Virus record (IMG/VR): IMGVR_UViG_3300032265_001669
Span: 1-44,923 of that record
Source of the DNA: a virus
Reading direction: 5' to 3' (one strand)
DNA: 44,923 nt
The notes beneath the pieces were generated by a model. It worked only from the letters and a program-made list of their open reading frames with translations, was not told where the DNA came from and did no database searches. Shown here piece by piece: positions 42,068-44,923 of the stretch (its first letter is position 1; each line of letters starts with the position of its first letter). Both the position numbers and the translations under genes were made by a program.

Positions 42068-42525
42068 ACGTACCAAATTTCCTTGAAGCCTTCGTCTTCG
42101 GTAGGATCTTCCCAATTATCAATCATTCCCTGTAAAACTTCCCAAGGAATTTCCTTGCCAGGTCGGCTAGCTAACCTTGCCTTAAGCACATCCAATTCTG
42201 GAGTTCGAAACACTACTGCAATATGCTCGTAGTCTGGAAGCATATTAAACTTCCTAGTTCTGCTTTTAATTGTAGTGCTAGTTTGATCCCAAATTACCGT
42301 ATGTCCGTGATCACGTGCAAATACAACCTGTTCAGCCATTAGGTTAACTGCTGTAGGCATATAATCCTTAAACACTTCGGTATAAGTTTTACCTTGTGCT
42401 CTTGCATAATCTTCCACCCACAGATCTGTACTAACCACGGTCAAGCCCAAAGCCCAAATTTGGTCTTTGATCCAAGTGCTTTTGCCTGCGGAAGGAACTC
42501 CAATAAGTTGATAGCATTTAGGCAT
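42064..42525 (-). CDS. P-loop kinase (polynucleotide-kinase-like)
   Basis: 153 residues from the ATG at 42525 that overlaps the previous stop (TAATG). Walker A G9-V-P-S-A-G-K-S-T17, VVSTDLWVEDYA motif after it, and IWDQTST for the lid. The layout resembles the kinase half of T4 polynucleotide kinase and related zeta-toxin-type kinases. Could phosphorylate nucleic-acid ends, paired with the neighbouring phosphoesterase. Confidence 0.75.
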   Translation of the reverse strand: MPKCYQLIGVPSAGKSTWIKDQIWALGLTVVSTDLWVEDYARAQGKTYTEVFKDYMPTAVNLMAEQVVFARDHGHTVIWDQTSTTIKSRTRKFNMLPDYEHIAVVFRTPELDVLKARLASRPGKEIPWEVLQGMIDNWEDPTEDEGFKEIWYV

Positions 42526-42716
42526 TACCAATTCTCCACACCACTGATTTCAGTTTTGAACTCGCCGTCTAGTCCATTAATTGTAGTATGCACAATTAAA
42601 TTGGTAACACTGCCAATACCGCTGGAATTATCTTGTAGCAACTCAAAACTGGTAGCCTCTGGAAACAGTTCCATTGTTGCCAAAATCTTTACAACTTCAT
42701 CTCTACACAAGTACAT
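42525..42716 (-). CDS. small protein, unknown
   Basis: 63 residues from the ATG at 42716, in a TGATG overlap with the phosphatase stop, with AAGGAGA upstream. Short strands and helices; no family recognised. Confidence 0.55.
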   Translation of the reverse strand: MYLCRDEVVKILATMELFPEATSFELLQDNSSGIGSVTNLIVHTTINGLDGEFKTEISGVENW

Positions 42717-43231
42717 CAAATATCTCCTTCATGATTGGGCATTATGAAGCCCCACTCGTTCACTGTGCCATTCACATCGTAGGACTTTTCCTGCTCATCG
42801 TAAGTCCAACCAAGCACCTGCATCATTTTGTGTTTGACTAACAAGTTGGGCACTCGAAAACGCTCGCAATCTTGGAAGCCCATCATGACACCAACTTCGC
42901 AGACAGCACCACTACGGCAAATACCCGCATGGCAATGAACAACAACATTCATGCGATTTTCAAATGCGTGTTGTAACAAGCGAACAAGTTCTGCGGCCTG
43001 TGCATCCGTGATAGCAAACTCACTAAGGTCAATCATCTTTCCACCAGTGCTAGTCATACCATCTTCTTCAATGTCTAAAAAAGTAAACTGATGAACTTCT
43101 TTAAACTGATGTTTTGGTGTCGGAAACGCCATATCATGATCCGAAATCTGAATCAACATGCTGTTAGCACCACATGCGTGATGTTGTCCTTTTGCCACAT
43201 TCTCTAAAGGTATGTTTTCAATCCATGGCAT
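42716..43231 (-). CDS. CX5R (dual-specificity/tyrosine) phosphatase-like protein
   Basis: 171 residues. P-loop signature H99-C100-H-A-G-I-C-R106-S-G. A D-rich stretch (about 53-57) may hold the general acid. Dephosphorylates proteins or small phosphates. AGGAGG site. Sits with a kinase and phosphoesterase in one leftward block. Confidence 0.82.
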   Translation of the reverse strand: MPWIENIPLENVAKGQHHACGANSMLIQISDHDMAFPTPKHQFKEVHQFTFLDIEEDGMTSTGGKMIDLSEFAITDAQAAELVRLLQHAFENRMNVVVHCHAGICRSGAVCEVGVMMGFQDCERFRVPNLLVKHKMMQVLGWTYDEQEKSYDVNGTVNEWGFIMPNHEGDI

Positions 43232-43240
43232 AATTGCCTC

Positions 43241-43408
43241 CTAATGTACTGGTTCTTTCGCATCTACTTCACATTCGATTACCCAGTTCGTAAACTCGGT
43301 AAACTTGTTGACTTCTACACCAAGCCCCACTGCTTCATTTACAAAATGCTGTAACAGCGTATTGTACAAATGATCGGGCATGGTATCTTTATCAAACTTA
43401 ATTTTCAT
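43241..43408 (-). CDS. small protein, 55 residues, unknown
   Basis: 55 residues starting MKIKFDKDTMPDHLY, acidic. Its ATG overlaps the TGA of the upstream 53-residue gene (ATGA), and its stop is 9 bases before the phosphatase start. No family recognised. Confidence 0.55.
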   Translation of the reverse strand: MKIKFDKDTMPDHLYNTLLQHFVNEAVGLGVEVNKFTEFTNWVIECEVDAKEPVH

Positions 43409-43429
43409 TCTTCAACTCCGAAATGTTCT
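43403..43429. repeat. 27-base direct repeat, copy 1
   Basis: Identical to 43561-43587. It spans the 3' end of the 53-residue gene and the first codons of the next one. Copies are 158 bases apart. Confidence 0.85.
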
Positions 43430-43566
43430 TTAATCCTACGGTTAATCTCCGTTAATACCTCTTCGGTAACATCTTTGACCTTGCCTGTTAGAACACAATG
43501 TTCATGTTCCCAAGTGCAGATTGTTTTACTTTTTCCATCTTGCTCAACCGCAACCGACAGTTTCAT
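43405..43566 (-). CDS. small protein, 53 residues, shares C-terminus with neighbour
   Basis: 53 residues starting MKLSVAVEQDGKS; ends EHFGVEE, identical to the end of the 67-residue protein upstream. ATGA overlap with both neighbours. Function unknown; a duplicated gene end suggests recombination made this reading frame. Confidence 0.55.
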   Translation of the reverse strand: MKLSVAVEQDGKSKTICTWEHEHCVLTGKVKDVTEEVLTEINRRIKEHFGVEE

Positions 43567-43587
43567 TCTTCAACTCCGAAATGTTCT
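43561..43587. repeat. 27-base direct repeat, copy 2
   Basis: Identical to 43403-43429. It covers the end of the 67-residue gene and the start of the 53-residue gene, giving both genes the same C-terminal residues and the same stop/start junction. Confidence 0.85.
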
Positions 43588-43766
43588 AATACATTCAATG
43601 CCGATTTAGGACCAGTCTTTTTGTGAACAACCAGGGCACATTCCCGCACAATCAACTCGGCAAACTTTTTAGGATCATCAATTGTATACTCGGGCCAAGT
43701 GTGTTGATTGCCGCTATTGTAGTGACCTCCAGCCTGCGACCAAAGTTCTAGAATTCGTTCGTTCAT
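43563..43766 (-). CDS. small phage protein, unknown
   Basis: 67 residues. A DPKKFAELIVRECALVVHKK helix and the EHFGVEE tail look like a widespread family of short phage proteins without known function. ATGA overlap with the upstream gene. Confidence 0.6.
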   Translation of the reverse strand: MNERILELWSQAGGHYNSGNQHTWPEYTIDDPKKFAELIVRECALVVHKKTGPKSALNVLEHFGVEE

Positions 43767-43993
43767 ACTCGTTCTTTCTTTACACGACCAATACGGCTGG
43801 CCTTGTTCCAGTCATATGCAACACCGTCTGGGCACAAACCGTCTGCAATGGTGTCTACACCAAAATGGCCAACCACTTCAAACTCTGGGCCTTTGATAGT
43901 TACAAAGACTCCGACTGCTTTGGCAAATGCCATTGCTTCGTTTAATGTAATAAATCGTTCTAGTTCTTTATCATTACAAATAACTTTATACAT
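43763..43993 (-). CDS. small phage protein, unknown
   Basis: 76 residues from the ATG at 43993, preceded by AAGGAAAA; the longer frame upstream overlaps the neighbour. Begins MYKVICNDKELERFITLNEAM, suggesting a small alpha/beta fold. Function unknown. Confidence 0.55.
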   Translation of the reverse strand: MYKVICNDKELERFITLNEAMAFAKAVGVFVTIKGPEFEVVGHFGVDTIADGLCPDGVAYDWNKASRIGRVKKERV

Positions 43994-44534
43994 TCTTTTC
44001 CTTCTTTCTCTTTCTATATGTTTCATTATTACAGTAAGGCCAGATAGTGGGTATTACTGCTTCTTCAATTGAACTAATTTGTTCAGCGGACAAGTGATCC
44101 AAATTCCAAACCAACACTTCCAGTGTGTCCACATCCACCTTGTGCTTAACTGGAAAGTCCAGCACACCGGGTGCTACTCGCTTTTTTCCAATCTTTACAT
44201 AGTGACTTGGAATCTCTTCCACACCTTCGATAATATATTTACATACACCCTCTTTCCAACCTTCTGGAAACATCCACTTGGGTTCCACTTTTTCAACTGG
44301 TGTACTATACAAACAGGCCAAATCTACATCCAATTTAGGACGATGTGTCTGATGGCGATTAATAACTGTATTCGTTGCCGCTTTGCCAAAGTAGAAATTT
44401 ACTTTGGGATAGATGTAATACAAGCCTCTGTGGTTGCCCACTTCGCCTCTGTTGATTGCACCTTCGGTAGTTGAGTAGGGTTCAACCCAGTCATAGCCTA
44501 ATTGCTCAAATACTTGCTTAATGTTTTCAATCAC
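43986..44534 (-). CDS. GIY-YIG-like nuclease candidate
   Basis: 182 residues. N-terminal GLYYIYPKVNFYFGKAATNTVINRHQTH (about 37-64) matches the GIY-YIG pattern (G-x-Y-Y-I ... x-F-G-K-A ... R-x-x-x-H). The later catalytic Glu is not obvious, so activity is uncertain. Start is GTG in a GTGA overlap with the previous gene. Confidence 0.55.
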   Translation of the reverse strand: MIENIKQVFEQLGYDWVEPYSTTEGAINRGEVGNHRGLYYIYPKVNFYFGKAATNTVINRHQTHRPKLDVDLACLYSTPVEKVEPKWMFPEGWKEGVCKYIIEGVEEIPSHYVKIGKKRVAPGVLDFPVKHKVDVDTLEVLVWNLDHLSAEQISSIEEAVIPTIWPYCNNETYRKRKKEKNV

Positions 44535-44722
44535 ATCAAACCTACCATTCTAAAATATTCATCATGCGGAATATAGAAGTCTGTTTTCGGATCCCAGTAC
44601 TTGCCTTCTTTTGGATCGTAGTATAAAATGCGTCCAGCAACTAAAAACGGACCTTCCATTTTTGGCAAAGGACCATAGCCTTGATACAAGTCTGCTGAAT
44701 TTCCCAAAACTTTAAAACCCAT
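44531..44722 (-). CDS. small phage protein, unknown
   Basis: 63 residues from the ATG at 44722 with AAGGAG six bases upstream. An ATG eight codons earlier lies at the predicted transcription start and is less likely. Contains DPKEGKYWDPKTDFYIP. First gene of the block under the 44753-44781 promoter. Confidence 0.6.
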   Translation of the reverse strand: MGFKVLGNSADLYQGYGPLPKMEGPFLVAGRILYYDPKEGKYWDPKTDFYIPHDEYFRMVGLM

Positions 44723-44752
44723 TGCTCGCTCCTTTTTTGTTACCATACCACT

Positions 44753-44781
44753 ATTATAACGTCAAAAAGACGCCCAGTCAA
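44753..44781 (-). promoter_or_regulatory. sigma-70 promoter at the right edge
   Basis: TTGACT (44776-44781), 17-base spacer, TATAAT (44753-44758) on the minus strand. The -35 box overlaps the terminator hairpin stem, so termination of the upstream transcript and initiation of this one share sequence. Confidence 0.8.
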
Positions 44782-44798
44782 CCTAAGCTAACTGGGCG
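44771..44798 (-). terminator. rho-independent terminator
   Basis: Minus strand: stem CGCCCAGT/ACTGGGCG (44771-44778 with 44791-44798) with a 12-base loop, followed by TCTTTTT. It would stop leftward transcription from genes outside the window. Confidence 0.75.
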
Positions 44799-44923
44799 GT
44801 TGTTGTAATAAAACAACGAATTAGTGTTACTCTTTTTTGTGTCAGGAAGAGTAACAAACCCCGGATACACAGCCCATCCCACATTTCGTGTATCGCGGAT
44901 GCTGGGTTCTCAGCCTAGGCTAA
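44799..44923. other. structured non-coding region with serial hairpins
   Basis: No gene is seen. Inverted repeats: GTTGTT/AACAAC (44799-44804 with 44812-44817); a 10-bp TGTTACTCTT/AAGAGTAACA (44825-44834 with 44847-44856); GATACAC/GTGTATC (44864-44870 with 44888-44894); and a palindrome AGCCTAGGCT (44912-44921). It may be the 3' leader of a leftward transcript or a small RNA. Confidence 0.5.

Noticed and set aside
43403-43587. CRISPR array or attachment site
   Set aside because: Only two copies, inside coding sequence, with no further spacer-repeat units or integrase nearby.
1-44923. Bacterial chromosome instead of phage
   Set aside because: Two fibre genes, phage-type ligase, late-type promoters and dense overlapping small genes argue for a phage, though lack of capsid and terminase genes keeps this an inference.

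Overview
This window looks like part of a large, A/T-rich genome of a tailed phage infecting a Gram-negative bacterium, probably from an aquatic habitat. Nearly every gene abuts or overlaps the next, with many ATGA and TAATG stop/start junctions. There are two fibre-type virion proteins, a phage-style DNA ligase, a MazG-like hydrolase, HNH and GIY-YIG-like nucleases, and promoter motifs of the T4 late type (NATAAATA). No capsid, terminase or polymerase gene lies in the window, so the T4-like relationship rests on the promoters and general style. Host identity is not resolved; lipoboxes, an entericidin-like lipoprotein and consensus sigma-70 promoters fit a proteobacterium.

Layout. (1) 1-3.5 kb, leftward: small membrane protein, QueD-like enzyme, tail-fibre protein under a T4-late-type promoter embedded in a hairpin, and an unknown 398-residue protein. 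(2) 3.5-10.4 kb, leftward: two paralogous glycosyltransferase-like proteins and four tandem radical SAM proteins. (3) 10.4-23.6 kb, leftward housekeeping and host-takeover block: unknown proteins, BI-1/YccA-like membrane protein, MazG-like protein, ATP-dependent DNA ligase, ClpP, lipoproteins (LPP20-like and entericidin-like), HNH nuclease, phosphoesterase, three HExxH proteins, translation initiation factor IF-1, an AbrB-like protein, and a tRNA-like element of unusual shape. (4) 23.8-39.0 kb, mixed strands: a biosynthetic-looking island with ten HxD-type Fe(II)/2-oxoglutarate oxygenase-like proteins, three PP-loop ATP pyrophosphatase-like proteins, an acyl carrier protein, three acetyltransferase-like proteins, a fatty acid desaturase, an SDR and a fifth radical SAM protein. 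(5) 39.0-40.5 kb: a second fibre-type protein with an Mtd-like N-terminus. (6) 40.6-44.9 kb, leftward: secreted hydrolase lipoprotein, phosphoesterase, P-loop kinase, CX5R phosphatase, small proteins, and a structured non-coding end.

Regulation. Ten near-consensus sigma-70 promoters (nine with a 17-base spacer, one with 16) precede the leftward blocks. The enzyme island has none of these; its divergent gaps carry TAAATA-core motifs like those in front of the fibre genes. I infer that the housekeeping blocks are read early by the host polymerase and the island is read late, together with virion genes. The island is the best candidate for an undescribed system: a phage-borne pathway that could build or decorate an acyl, amide or hydroxylated product, or modify virion or host surface molecules. 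Its product cannot be deduced from sequence alone.
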